From Halogranum amylolyticum (GTDB lineage: Archaea > Halobacteriota > Halobacteria > Halobacteriales > Haloferacaceae): 64,000 nt of DNA. The first letter of the stretch is position 1, and each line of letters begins with the position of its first letter. Positions 1 to 8,224 of the stretch are shown piece by piece. The notes beneath the pieces were generated by a model. That model was not told where the DNA came from. It worked only from the letters and a program-made list of their open reading frames with translations, and did not search any database. A program made the translations under genes and the position numbers. The DNA is taken from the NCBI RefSeq assembly GCF_900110465.1, contig NZ_FODV01000001.1, forward strand, positions 558,001 through 622,000, read 5' to 3'.

Positions 1-380
1 TTGATACAGAAGCGCTTGCCCGTCGGCTGGGGACCGTCGTCGAAGACGTGTCCGAGGTGGCCGTCGCAGGTGGCACACCGGACCTCGATGCGACGCATCC
101 CGTGGCTGGTGTCGGTCTGCGTCTCGATGTTCGCGTCCTCGGCGGCGTAGAAACTCGGCCAGCCGCAGGAGGAGTCGTACTTCGTCTCCGACTCGAAGAG
201 CACCGTCCCACAGCCCTTGCACTTGTAGACGCCCTCGTCCGTCCGGTCGACGTGTTCGCCGGAGAAGCGCGCCTCGGTCCCGCTCTCTCGGAGGATGCGG
301 TACTCCTCGTCGGACAGTCGCTCGCGCCACTCTTCGTCCGTCTGCGGCAGTCGTTGGCTCTCGCCGCTGGAGTCACTCAT
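1..380 (-). CDS. msrB: Peptide-methionine (R)-S-oxide reductase MsrB (3' end cut by window edge)
   Basis: Repairs oxidised methionine (R-sulfoxide) in proteins, using thioredoxin-type reductant. The reading frame begins at ATG 380 and runs off the left edge after about 126 residues. Both zinc-binding CxxC pairs of MsrB are visible (CKGC and CATC), as are the family signatures SSCGWPSF, GHLGHVF and DGPQPTGKRFCIN. The last of these contains the catalytic Cys and lies at the very edge, so only the last few residues are missing. It is a single-domain MsrB of normal size. The next gene upstream (429-824) is on the same strand 48 nt away and could be cotranscribed. Confidence 0.95.
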   Translation of the reverse strand, partial: MSDSSGESQRLPQTDEEWRERLSDEEYRILRESGTEARFSGEHVDRTDEGVYKCKGCGTVLFESETKYDSSCGWPSFYAAEDANIETQTDTSHGMRRIEVRCATCDGHLGHVFDDGPQPTGKRFCI

Positions 381-428
381 GCGTGACAACAGGGGCCGAA
401 GGCGGATAGACGTTGCCCGTCGGTGACC

Positions 429-824
429 CTACTTCCGGACGCGTTCGAGGACGATCCGTTCTTCGAACCCGCCGCGTTCCTGCGTCTTCTCGCGGCCGAG
501 GCGTTCGACCTCCTCGCGGTCGATTCCCTCGACTCGACAGAGCGTGCCGACGACGGTGAGCACGTCCGCCAGCTCCTCGGCGTCGCCCGACTCGCGGAAT
601 TCGGTTGCCTCCTCGACCAGTTTCTCGCGGAGCCGTCGGCGGTACTCCGAGTCGTCGGCGACGTGGGTCTCGGGGCGGTCGCCGCTCTCGCGGACGAGGT
701 CGGGGATCCGGTCGCGGACGAGTTTGTCGAACTCGATCGTCTCGCCGGCTCGGTCGTCCCCGTCGACTCGGTCGGCTCCATCCGTTCCGTCGGCTCCGTC
801 TGCCCGATCGTCTCGGTCACTCAT
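429..824 (-). CDS. MazG-like / phosphoribosyl-ATP pyrophosphohydrolase-like NTP pyrophosphohydrolase
   Basis: A 131-residue all-alpha nucleotide pyrophosphohydrolase of the MazG/HisE superfamily, expected to split a nucleoside triphosphate into NMP and pyrophosphate. After an acidic, low-complexity N-terminus (about residues 1-28) it shows FDKLVRDRIPDLV, then the metal-binding EExxE region (E71, E72, E75) and the ExxD helix (E84, D87), as in small housecleaning pyrophosphohydrolases. The substrate cannot be read from sequence. I chose ATG 824, which overlaps the stop of the aldo/keto reductase by four bases (ATGA), so the two genes are probably translationally coupled. A longer in-frame reading upstream is out of frame with the reductase and is rejected. 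Confidence 0.85.
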   Translation of the reverse strand: MSDRDDRADGADGTDGADRVDGDDRAGETIEFDKLVRDRIPDLVRESGDRPETHVADDSEYRRRLREKLVEEATEFRESGDAEELADVLTVVGTLCRVEGIDREEVERLGREKTQERGGFEERIVLERVRK

Positions 825-1600
825 TCTGGATACAGTTCGACCTCGTCGTCTATGGCTTCGATGGCCGCGACGTCCTCGTCGTCGAGCTCCAACTCCTGTG
901 CCTCGAAGTTCGCCCGGAGGTGTGCCTCGCTGGAGGCCTTGGGGACGACGACGACGTTCTCCATCGACGAGAGCCACGCGATGCTCACGGCGGCCTCGGT
1001 GGTGTCGTGTTTCGCTGCCACCTCCTGCAGTTCGGGAACGTCGAACACCTTCCCGCCCGCCAGCGGCGAGTAGGCGACGAGCGTGTAGTCGTGTCGCCGA
1101 GCGTGTTCGACCAGGTCGGGTCGCTGGAACAGCGGGTGGTACTCCGTCTGGTGGGCGAAGAGCGGCGACTGGAGCGTCTCGCGGGCCGTGTCGAGCTGTT
1201 CGACGGTGAAGTTGCTGACGCCGACGTGGCGGACCTTCTCGGCGTCGACGAGCGCGTCGAACGCCGGCAGCGTCTCGTCGGGGTCGTAGCTCTCGATGGG
1301 CCGGTGGACGTAGAGGAGGTCGACGGCGTCGACGCCGAGACGGGCGAGACTCGCCTGCGTGCTCGCGAGGACGGCGTCGGGCGTGAGGCTGTCGGCCCAG
1401 ACCTTGGTGGCGAGAAAGACCTCGTCGCGGTCGATGTCGCTTCCGGCGACACCCGCCCCGACGACGTGCTCGTTGTGGTATATCTGTGCCGTATCGAGGT
1501 GGCGGTAGCCGACGTCGAGAGCGGTCGCGACCGTCTCGGCGCCGGTGGGGAACTCCAGCCCCATCGTCCCGAGACCGATCGGAGAGAGCGGATCGTCCAT
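821..1600 (-). CDS. Aldo/keto reductase
   Basis: A 259-residue NAD(P)H-dependent oxidoreductase of the aldo/keto reductase superfamily (TIM barrel) that reduces aldehydes or ketones. The catalytic tetrad is readable: Asp36 and Tyr41 in DTAQIYHNE, Lys66 in FLATKVW and His99 in LLYVHRPI. The AKR signature near the NADP site (VVPKASS) is near the C-terminus. The length is slightly short, typical of microbial 2,5-diketo-gluconate-reductase-like members. It starts at ATG 1600, shares four bases with the downstream pyrophosphohydrolase, and both are likely one transcript. The physiological substrate is unknown. Confidence 0.93.
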   Translation of the reverse strand: MDDPLSPIGLGTMGLEFPTGAETVATALDVGYRHLDTAQIYHNEHVVGAGVAGSDIDRDEVFLATKVWADSLTPDAVLASTQASLARLGVDAVDLLYVHRPIESYDPDETLPAFDALVDAEKVRHVGVSNFTVEQLDTARETLQSPLFAHQTEYHPLFQRPDLVEHARRHDYTLVAYSPLAGGKVFDVPELQEVAAKHDTTEAAVSIAWLSSMENVVVVPKASSEAHLRANFEAQELELDDEDVAAIEAIDDEVELYPE

Positions 1601-1828
1601 ACCGTCGTCTCACGGCCGTCACACTTAGACGGTCGGGTCGGGGTCGGTATCGACGTCTCTAAAACGGGAGAACCCACGGAACGTCGGGACGTCGTCGACG
1701 GAACACACGTAGAGGCAAAGCGCACGTACCGCCGACTTCCCACTCCGGGCAAGAGTCGTGCCCGTGGCTCTCCACGGAGAGATTCTCCGCCTACCCGTAA
1801 CAGGCGACTGGTTCGATTGTGCAGGTGT

Positions 1829-2497
1829 TTATTTCTGTCTGCCGTCGGACGACATCGGAGTCGTGATCGTGTGCTCGACTAGCCCCGAGATACCCCGTCG
1901 CAAGCGGTAGGAGACGGCGCGCGGAGAGATGTCGAGATCGGAGCCGAGATCCGCGAGGTCTGCCTCGCGGGGTTCACAGAAGTAGCCGCGGTCGTAGGCC
2001 AACTGGAGCGCGTCGTACTGTTTCTCGGTGAGGCTGTACTCCTGTCTGAATCCGGACTTCGAGAGGTCGTACAGTTTCGAGAGGTCGACCGGCGTCTCGG
2101 TTTCGACGCAGTGGGACTGAAACTCCTTTGCGTAGCTTCGGTCGGGGAACCGGAGTCTGAACTCCCACTCGTTCCCGGCGGCGTGGACGTCGAGGACCGT
2201 CCCCTCGGCGCCGACGATTCCCTTGACGATGCGCGTTACCGCGCCGGTCCACTCGACCTCGTAGAGCCGTCGCTCGGGCATCGATTCGACCAGCCGAAAC
2301 TGCTCGACGGTCGACGCGGACGCTGCGTGCCGTTCGAACGTCTCTAGCTCCTCGCCTTCGGCCCAGAGGTACGGGAGGGTCCGCTGTTCGGTAGGAACGA
2401 CCCGATCTAGTTCGATCTCGACGTTTGAGGCGGCCTCGAGTGCATCTCCGAGCGCAAACGAACTCGCCGGGAGGGAGAACTCGAGAATGATAGCCAT
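1829..2497 (-). CDS. Bat-type helix-turn-helix regulator (HTH_10 family)
   Basis: A 222-residue haloarchaeal transcription regulator of the bacterio-opsin-activator type. The C-terminal part (about residues 155-210) is the HTH_10 domain: SLTEKQYDALQLAYDRGYF, then a recognition segment with DLGSDLDISPRAVSYRLRRG. The N-terminal 150 residues form the variable, probably sensory, region common in this family, with no known ligand site. It is monocistronic between an aldo/keto reductase and a HAD hydrolase. Target genes cannot be inferred. Start is ATG 2497; an alternative upstream GTG would add only a few residues. Confidence 0.88.
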   Translation of the reverse strand: MAIILEFSLPASSFALGDALEAASNVEIELDRVVPTEQRTLPYLWAEGEELETFERHAASASTVEQFRLVESMPERRLYEVEWTGAVTRIVKGIVGAEGTVLDVHAAGNEWEFRLRFPDRSYAKEFQSHCVETETPVDLSKLYDLSKSGFRQEYSLTEKQYDALQLAYDRGYFCEPREADLADLGSDLDISPRAVSYRLRRGISGLVEHTITTPMSSDGRQK

Positions 2498-2550
2498 AAG
2501 CCCCGATTCTCACCCCCGACGGTAATGTGTTGGGGGCACTCGATGCGTCC

Positions 2551-3210
2551 TCACCGACTGGTCACGAGTTCCGGTATCGCGTCGAGACTGTCGATCTCGT
2601 ACGTCGGTGCGGTGTCGAGGTCGGCGTCCGCGCGGTGAGGTCGTCGGATGAACGCCGAGTCGAGCCCGGCGGCGTGGGCGGCCAACAGGTCCGTCTCGCT
2701 GTCGCCGACGTAGAGGGCGGTGTCGGCTTCGAGATCCGCGAGCGCCTGCTCCAGATAGTACGTGTTCGGCTTCTTGCGGTGGAGGCTCTCGGGTGTCGGT
2801 TCCCGGCCATACGCCGTCTCGAAGAGGTGACCGACGTCGAAGTGATCGAGGAGAAAGTCGACCGTCTCCTGTTGGTTCGAACTGACGATACCCAGCGGGT
2901 GCTCGAGGCGCTGCACCGCGTCGAAGTCGTCGTAGAGCGTCTTGCGACCGGCCCGGATCTCCGCCTGCTGGCGCTGCGAGGAGTGGCGGTCGCGCAACGA
3001 GAAGAACTCCGTCGGGTCGAGGTCGTACGTCTCGCACACCCGCTGGAGTGCGTCGGGCGTCACGCCGACGGTCATCTCGTCGACGTGGTCGGGACGTGGG
3101 TCGACGTCCAGCGTGGCGAACGTCTCGGCGGCGGCCCGACGGAGCACCTCCTGCTCGACGAGGGTCACGAGCACGCCGTCGTTGTCGAAGAGGACCGCGT
3201 CGTATGTCAC
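2551..3210 (-). CDS. HAD-superfamily hydrolase (phosphoglycolate phosphatase-like)
   Basis: A 219-residue haloacid-dehalogenase-type phosphatase. The motif I nucleophile is in LFDNDGVLV, which has FDND where FDxD is expected; this is the normal haloarchaeal spelling of the motif. SSNQQE is motif II and LYVGDSETDL is motif IV with the metal-binding acids. A helical cap lies between motifs I and II. I take the GTG at 3210 as start because it places the motif I strand at residues 3-8, whereas an upstream TTG would add nine unlikely residues. The second HAD protein of the window (12352-12987) is a close relative. The substrate is unknown. Confidence 0.9.
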   Translation of the reverse strand: MTYDAVLFDNDGVLVTLVEQEVLRRAAAETFATLDVDPRPDHVDEMTVGVTPDALQRVCETYDLDPTEFFSLRDRHSSQRQQAEIRAGRKTLYDDFDAVQRLEHPLGIVSSNQQETVDFLLDHFDVGHLFETAYGREPTPESLHRKKPNTYYLEQALADLEADTALYVGDSETDLLAAHAAGLDSAFIRRPHRADADLDTAPTYEIDSLDAIPELVTSR

Positions 3211-3335
3211 GAGACGACAGACGGCGCGCTCGCTCAAACCCGTTTCGGCGTTCGTCCCGCCACCGACGGTCCTCGGTCCGTCACCCGTCTCTGCGTCTCT
3301 GGACCGCCACGGTCGACGCCTCGCTCGGTCGGTCT

Positions 3336-3352
3336 CTACTAAATATTAGTAG
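3336..3352. promoter_or_regulatory. Perfect 17-bp A/T-rich palindrome upstream of the PAS kinase
   Basis: CTACTAA and TTAGTAG flank a 3-base centre (ATA), giving a perfect dyad in otherwise G+C-rich DNA. It lies 48 nt before the GTG of the PAS kinase and 126 nt before the divergent HAD gene. The arrangement is what an operator overlapping the archaeal TATA/BRE region would look like. The regulator is unknown. Confidence 0.5.
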
Positions 3353-3399
3353 CGGAAGTAGAGATAAACTTACACGACGTCACCGTCCCTTCCCCTGTA

Positions 3400-4833
3400 G
3401 TGGACGACGACTGTCGGAGCGAGTCGACTCGACTCGGCGGGGAACCACCGGACCTCTCTCAGACCGGTCGCTGGTTCGACGCGCTGTTCCGCGACCCGGT
3501 GGGGATGGTGAGTCTCCTCGCTCCCGATGGAACCATCCTCCACGTCAATCGGACGACGGTCGAGTCGCTCGGCGTCGAGGAGCGGCTGCTCGTCGGTCAG
3601 TCGCTCCCGGAACTCCCCGGGTGGTCCGACGCCGCACGCGAACGGGTCCGCGAGGCGCTCGCCACCGCCGCCGGCGGCGAACTCGCCCAGTTCGAGGCAC
3701 AGAACCGGGCGTTCGCCGACGGGAGGTGGCTCCACGTCTCGCTGTGGCCCGCGTTCGCCGACGACGGGTCGGTCGACGCACTCGTGTCGCGAGGCATCGA
3801 CGTCACGCAGGAGCGGCGGACGCGGCAACAGCGGCAGCGGATGAAGCGACAGCGCGACGAGGAACGGGAGCTGCTCGCTCGCGTCCTGGAGACCGCCCCG
3901 GTCGCGATCTTCGTGATGAACAGGGACCGGGAGATCGTCAAGCAGAACGGTCACCTCCAGCGACTGCTCGACGAGATTGGCGTCGACTCGGTCACTCAAC
4001 TGACCGACAGCGACCGTGTGACGCTACTCGACGCCGACGGGACGCCGCTCGAAACGCCTCGTCTCGTGAGCGACCGCGTCTTCGAGACGGGGCGTCCCGT
4101 CGGCGTCGAGTACGTCGTCGACTGTCGCGTCGACATCACAGAACAGGAACGACAGCACCAGACACTCCAGCGCTCGAAGCAACGGATCACGGTGCTCAAC
4201 CGCGTTCTCCGCCACGACATCCGCACGCGGTCGAACGTCGTCGGCGGGTACGCCGACCTCATCGCCGCCCGCGTCGACGCCGACTCCCCGCTCCGGGAGT
4301 TCGCCGACGTCGTCGCGGAGACGGCGAGCGAGCTCTCGGAGTTGAGCGACACCGCGCGGAAGATAGAGCAGATCGTCGGCGAGGTCGACGGCGTCGAACC
4401 GGTCGCCCTCGACACACTCCTGGCAGAGGCGCTCGAGACGTTCGAGCGAACCTACCCCTCCGTCCCGGTCGACCTCGACGTCCCGGCGTCGGTGACCGCA
4501 CTGGGGACGCCGTCGCTCGCCGAGGCGTTCTATCAGCTCCTGAAGAACGCGGCGGTCCACAACGGGGGCGACCGACCACGCATCTCGCTCGCCGTGCGCA
4601 CTCCGGAGACGGCGACCGACCCGGTCGAGGTCCGTATCGCGGACAACGGTCCCGGCATCCCGGTCGAGGAGGTCACGGTGATCGAACAGGGCGAGGAGGA
4701 CCAGCTCAACCACGGCAGTGGACTGGGACTCTGGTTCGTCAACTGGGTCGTCGACGGTGTCGGCGGGTCGCTCGCGTTCGAAACTGGCGACGGAGGGACC
4801 ACCGTCGTGGTCCGCCTCCGCCCTAGCAGGTGA
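3400..4833 (+). CDS. PAS-domain sensor histidine kinase
   Basis: A 477-residue soluble haloarchaeal histidine kinase. An N-terminal PAS domain (about residues 25-145; VGMVSLLAPDGTILHVN) is followed by a second PAS-like segment (about 160-250; APVAIFVMNRDREIV), an H-box at LNRVLRHDIRTRSNVV (phospho-acceptor His), and an HATPase domain with N-box YQLLKNAAVHN, G1 box IADNGPGIP and G2 box GSGLGLWFV. There are no membrane segments, so it senses a cytoplasmic signal. Like many haloarchaeal kinases it has no adjacent response regulator; the REC-HalOD1 protein at 11602-12339 is the nearest. A 17-bp palindrome precedes the GTG start. Confidence 0.93.
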   Translation: MDDDCRSESTRLGGEPPDLSQTGRWFDALFRDPVGMVSLLAPDGTILHVNRTTVESLGVEERLLVGQSLPELPGWSDAARERVREALATAAGGELAQFEAQNRAFADGRWLHVSLWPAFADDGSVDALVSRGIDVTQERRTRQQRQRMKRQRDEERELLARVLETAPVAIFVMNRDREIVKQNGHLQRLLDEIGVDSVTQLTDSDRVTLLDADGTPLETPRLVSDRVFETGRPVGVEYVVDCRVDITEQERQHQTLQRSKQRITVLNRVLRHDIRTRSNVVGGYADLIAARVDADSPLREFADVVAETASELSELSDTARKIEQIVGEVDGVEPVALDTLLAEALETFERTYPSVPVDLDVPASVTALGTPSLAEAFYQLLKNAAVHNGGDRPRISLAVRTPETATDPVEVRIADNGPGIPVEEVTVIEQGEEDQLNHGSGLGLWFVNWVVDGVGGSLAFETGDGGTTVVVRLRPSR

Positions 4834-4946
4834 GCGGCAGGGAGTCGTCTCCCCTCGGTGCCGGGTTGCATCCGTTTTTGAGTCGCCCGACCGTAGTGAC
4901 GAGTGATGAGCACGATCACCGGACCCTCACGCACTGGAGTCGAGCA

Positions 4947-5981
4947 GTGACCCGTTCGCTCGCCGTCGTCGGCGCGGGCGCTGCCGGATCGGGGGCGGCG
5001 TACGCCCTCCGCGACAGCGACATCGACGTCACCGTCTTCGAGAAGAGTCGCGGGGTCTGTGGCCGCGCCGCCACCCGCCGCAAGCAGGGGTGTCGGTACG
5101 ACCACGGCGCCAACTACGTCAAGGGGGCCGACGACCGGACGACGGCGCTCCTGCGCGAGCTCGGCGAGGAGGGGCTCGTCGACGTCGAGGCGCCCGTCTG
5201 GACGTTCGACGCCGACGGCCGGATACGCGAGGGCGACGAGCAACGCGGCGACAGCCCCAAGTGGACGTGGACGGAGGGGATCACCCAGTTGGCCAAACGA
5301 CTGCTCGCCCGGACGGACGCGACGGTCGAACAGCCGACCCGTATCGCCTCTTTCGAACGTGGCGACGGCTGGTATCTCACCGACACCGAGGGAGCGAACT
5401 ACGGCCCGTTCGACGGACTGCTCCTCACGCCCCCGGCGCCCCAGACCGCCGGTCTCCTCGCGGAGGCGAAGTGGAACGACGACCGGCTCCCGCAGCTGAT
5501 CGAGGCCGTCGGCGCGGTCGACTACCGGACGGTCAGGACGGTCGTCCTCCACTACCCCTTCGAACTCGACACGCCGTACTACGCGCTGGTCAACACCGAC
5601 AAGGAACACGAGGTGGGGTGGCTCGCACGCGAGGAGTGCAAACCGGGCCACGTCCCCGACGGTGAGAGTCTCCTCGTCGTCCAGATGAGTTCCGAGTGGT
5701 CCACCGACCACTACGACGACCCGCTGGACGACGTCGCACCCGCCGTCGCCGAGACGGTCGCGACGCTGCTCGACGACGAGCGACTCGACGACCCCGACTG
5801 GGTGGACGACCAGGGGTGGCGGTACGCGCTCCCGGAGGACGGCGCGGTCGAGGACGTCGTCCGGAGCGCCGAGGACACGAACCTCTTTTTCGCGGGCGAC
5901 TGGGTCGTCGGCGACGGCCGCGTCGCTGCGGCGCTCTGGAACGGGATCGACGCGGGAGAACGGCTCGAGGAGAGGCTGTGA
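4947..5981 (+). CDS. NAD(P)/FAD-dependent oxidoreductase (renalase / amine-oxidase-like)
   Basis: A 344-residue flavoprotein with an N-terminal Rossmann dinucleotide fold (VVGAGAAGSG, residues about 6-15, with the ribose-binding Glu in VFEKSRGVCGR). The motif HGANYVKG follows, and the C-terminal FAD-binding segment reads LFFAGDWVVGDGRVAAALWNG. This layout is that of renalase/protoporphyrinogen-oxidase-like amine oxidases; the substrate is not known. The start is taken as GTG 4947, which puts the Rossmann fold at the N-terminus. A 14-codon ATG reading frame (4906-4950) ends on the TGA overlapping this GTG and could be a leader peptide or chance. Confidence 0.88.
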   Translation: MTRSLAVVGAGAAGSGAAYALRDSDIDVTVFEKSRGVCGRAATRRKQGCRYDHGANYVKGADDRTTALLRELGEEGLVDVEAPVWTFDADGRIREGDEQRGDSPKWTWTEGITQLAKRLLARTDATVEQPTRIASFERGDGWYLTDTEGANYGPFDGLLLTPPAPQTAGLLAEAKWNDDRLPQLIEAVGAVDYRTVRTVVLHYPFELDTPYYALVNTDKEHEVGWLAREECKPGHVPDGESLLVVQMSSEWSTDHYDDPLDDVAPAVAETVATLLDDERLDDPDWVDDQGWRYALPEDGAVEDVVRSAEDTNLFFAGDWVVGDGRVAAALWNGIDAGERLEERL

Positions 5982-6011
5982 GCGCCCGACCGCCGACGTG
6001 ACCGCTCGACC

Positions 6012-7685
6012 TCAGTCGTCCCGTCGCTGTTTGAGGTTCTGCCGGGTGAACTGCGGGCTGGCGCGCAGCCCCTTTTTCGCCCGGAACGACCGATACAGCA
6101 GGAACACGACGGGGAGCGTCAGCGCGGCGACGGCCGCCGCGGGTTCCCACGACCCGCCGAACGCGTAGAGGATCGCCGACGAGAGAATGCCGACGGCGAC
6201 GAAGATGGCGAAGGCGATACGCTTTGCGAGTTTGTCGAACACACGGTTCTTGTCCTCGATGCGGACGTCGAGGGTCAGGTTCTCGCGTTCGACGCGGTCG
6301 AGGACGCGCTCCAGTTTCGGTGGGACGCGAACGAGCGACTGCGAGGTCGCCTGCAGCTGTTCGGAGACGTCGCCGGCGATCTGTTTGATCGTCTCCTCGC
6401 GGTAGCCCTCCTGTGTGAGATACTCCGTCGCCACGGAGATGAAGTCGAACTCTTCGTCGAGCGTGACGCAGACGCCCTCGACGACGGTGGCGACCCGGAG
6501 GACGAGCGCCAGATTCCGCGGGAGGCGAAGCGGGAACTCGTAGATGGTCGACTCCACCTGCTCGATGATCTGGTTGACGCGGTACTGCTCGATGTCCTCG
6601 CCGCGGGCGTCGGCGATTGCCAGTTCCATCACGTCGGCCATCACCTGCCGGTCGGCCTCCGGCGAGAGCGTCCCCATCTCGACGAGCGTGTCGAGGATGG
6701 CGTCGATGTTCTGGTTGGCGACGGCGATGTAGAACTCGACGATCTTCTGCTGGATGAACGAGTCGACGCGACCGCTCATCCCGAAGTCGTAGAAGATGAC
6801 CGCGCCGTCGTCGTCGACGGCGAGGTTCCCCGGATGGGGGTCGGCGTGGAAGACGCCGTCGTCGATGATCATCTGCAGGTAGATGCGCTGGAGCCGTTCG
6901 GCGAGCTCGTGGCGGTCGATCCCCATCTCGTCGAGCGTCGCGAGGTCGGTGATCTTCACGCCCGGGAGGTACTCCATCGTGAGCACTCGCGGCCCGGAGA
7001 CGCCCTCGACGACGCTCGGAATGCGGATGTCGTCGTTGTCCGCGAAGTTTGCCTGGATCTCCTCAAGCATCCGCCCTTCGCGGCTGTAGTCCATCTCCTG
7101 ACGGATGGTCTTGGCGAACTCGTCGGCGAGGTTCTCCAAGGAGAACGCGCGTCCCTGTCCGATGAACCGCTGGACGAGTGGGAGCGACCACCGGATCACG
7201 CGCAAGTCGGCCTCGACGAGATCTTCGATCCCCGGTCGACGCACTTTGACCGCGACCTTCTGGCCGCCGTACTCGGCGAGGTAGACCTGTCCGAGGCTGG
7301 CCCCGCTGATGGGGTCTCTGTCGAAGTCGTCGAACACGTCGTCGACGGGACCGAGCTCCTCCTGGAGCACCTGTTTGGCCTCGTCCCACTCGGCGGGCGG
7401 CACCTCGTCTTGGAGACTGGAGAGCACGTCGACGTACTCCGGCGGAAGGATGTCCGGCCGCGTCGACAGCAGTTGCCCGAGTTTGATGAACGTCGGTCCG
7501 AGCGTCAGAAGCGAGTCGAGTAGCACCTCCGCTCGTCGGGTCCGTGTCGCCGCGTCGACGCGTCGGGAACTGCCGAAGAGGACGAACCGCTTGCGGTCAC
7601 GCGTGTAGGCGACGATGAGCGGGAAGAACTGGTAGAAGACGAGCAGAAACCGCCAGTAGGCACGGAGATTGACCAGGCTAACCAC
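6012..7685 (-). CDS. ABC1/AarF/UbiB-family protein kinase-like
   Basis: A 557-residue atypical kinase of the UbiB/ADCK family, which in other organisms supports quinone biosynthesis or lipid homeostasis. Visible are the family's KxGQ-like helix (GPTFIKLGQLLSTRPD), the Ala-rich nucleotide loop (GASLGQVYLA), the invariant Lys (VAVKVRRPG), the catalytic-loop motif FHADPHPGN and the metal-binding DFGM. Two C-terminal hydrophobic segments (around 505-550) predict a membrane anchor. I start at GTG 7685 (VVSLVNLRAYWRF), the usual N-terminus of haloarchaeal homologues. It lies seven bases past the stop of the Hsp20 gene, so the two form an operon. Confidence 0.92.
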   Translation of the reverse strand: MVSLVNLRAYWRFLLVFYQFFPLIVAYTRDRKRFVLFGSSRRVDAATRTRRAEVLLDSLLTLGPTFIKLGQLLSTRPDILPPEYVDVLSSLQDEVPPAEWDEAKQVLQEELGPVDDVFDDFDRDPISGASLGQVYLAEYGGQKVAVKVRRPGIEDLVEADLRVIRWSLPLVQRFIGQGRAFSLENLADEFAKTIRQEMDYSREGRMLEEIQANFADNDDIRIPSVVEGVSGPRVLTMEYLPGVKITDLATLDEMGIDRHELAERLQRIYLQMIIDDGVFHADPHPGNLAVDDDGAVIFYDFGMSGRVDSFIQQKIVEFYIAVANQNIDAILDTLVEMGTLSPEADRQVMADVMELAIADARGEDIEQYRVNQIIEQVESTIYEFPLRLPRNLALVLRVATVVEGVCVTLDEEFDFISVATEYLTQEGYREETIKQIAGDVSEQLQATSQSLVRVPPKLERVLDRVERENLTLDVRIEDKNRVFDKLAKRIAFAIFVAVGILSSAILYAFGGSWEPAAAVAALTLPVVFLLYRSFRAKKGLRASPQFTRQNLKQRRDD

Positions 7686-7692
7686 CCCGGAC

Positions 7693-8049
7693 TTACGCGT
7701 CCTCGATGTGGATAGTCTGCTCGGGGGCGGCCTCGCGCTTCGGGAGTCTGATCTCGAGGACGCCGCGTTCCATGTCGGCGTCCGCACCGGCACCGGTCGC
7801 ATCCGGCGGGAGGGGGATCTCGGCGTCGAGGAACAGCGAACGGTCCTCGCGCACGTAGCGGAACTCGGGGGGGAGCGACTTCTCACGACGCGCTTCGATG
7901 ACGAGTTTGTTGTTCTCGATGCTGATGTCAGCGGTCTCACCCGAGACACCGGGGAGATCGAGAACGATGAGATACGCGTCGTCACTCTCCAGCAGGTCCG
8001 CGAAGACGGCCTCCGGGAGTTCGCGCAGCGCGTCACGCAGTGCTGACAT
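7693..8049 (-). CDS. Hsp20/alpha-crystallin small heat shock protein
   Basis: A 118-residue small heat shock protein, an ATP-independent holdase. It consists almost entirely of the alpha-crystallin domain and ends in the diagnostic GVLEIRLPK motif, followed by a short C-terminal tail whose final IHIE may serve as the oligomerising I-x-I/V. The start at ATG 8049 (MSALRDALRELPEAVF) gives the usual compact size. It sits directly upstream of the UbiB-like kinase with a gap of seven bases. The long 5' extension in the same frame is the shadow of the upstream region and of moeA on the other strand. Confidence 0.93.
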   Translation of the reverse strand: MSALRDALRELPEAVFADLLESDDAYLIVLDLPGVSGETADISIENNKLVIEARREKSLPPEFRYVREDRSLFLDAEIPLPPDATGAGADADMERGVLEIRLPKREAAPEQTIHIEDA

Positions 8050-8224
8050 GGACGGTGCTTGGGGCCGGGGGTCGAAAAAGGCCGCGGTAGGTGAGGTGAT
8101 TTCCGGTGTATCGGTCGGCGGTCGGCGACACGTCAGACGAGTCTGGGCGTCGACACGTCCGAGTCCGAATCGGACGGGTTCCGCGAGGGCAGACGCTTTC
8201 ACCTTCGGGCCGCAACGCCCGCGT

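Noticed and set aside
3048..4826. 592-codon plus frame spanning the HAD and PAS kinase genes
   Set aside because: Arg-rich shadow frame; the PAS kinase frame shows all kinase motifs.
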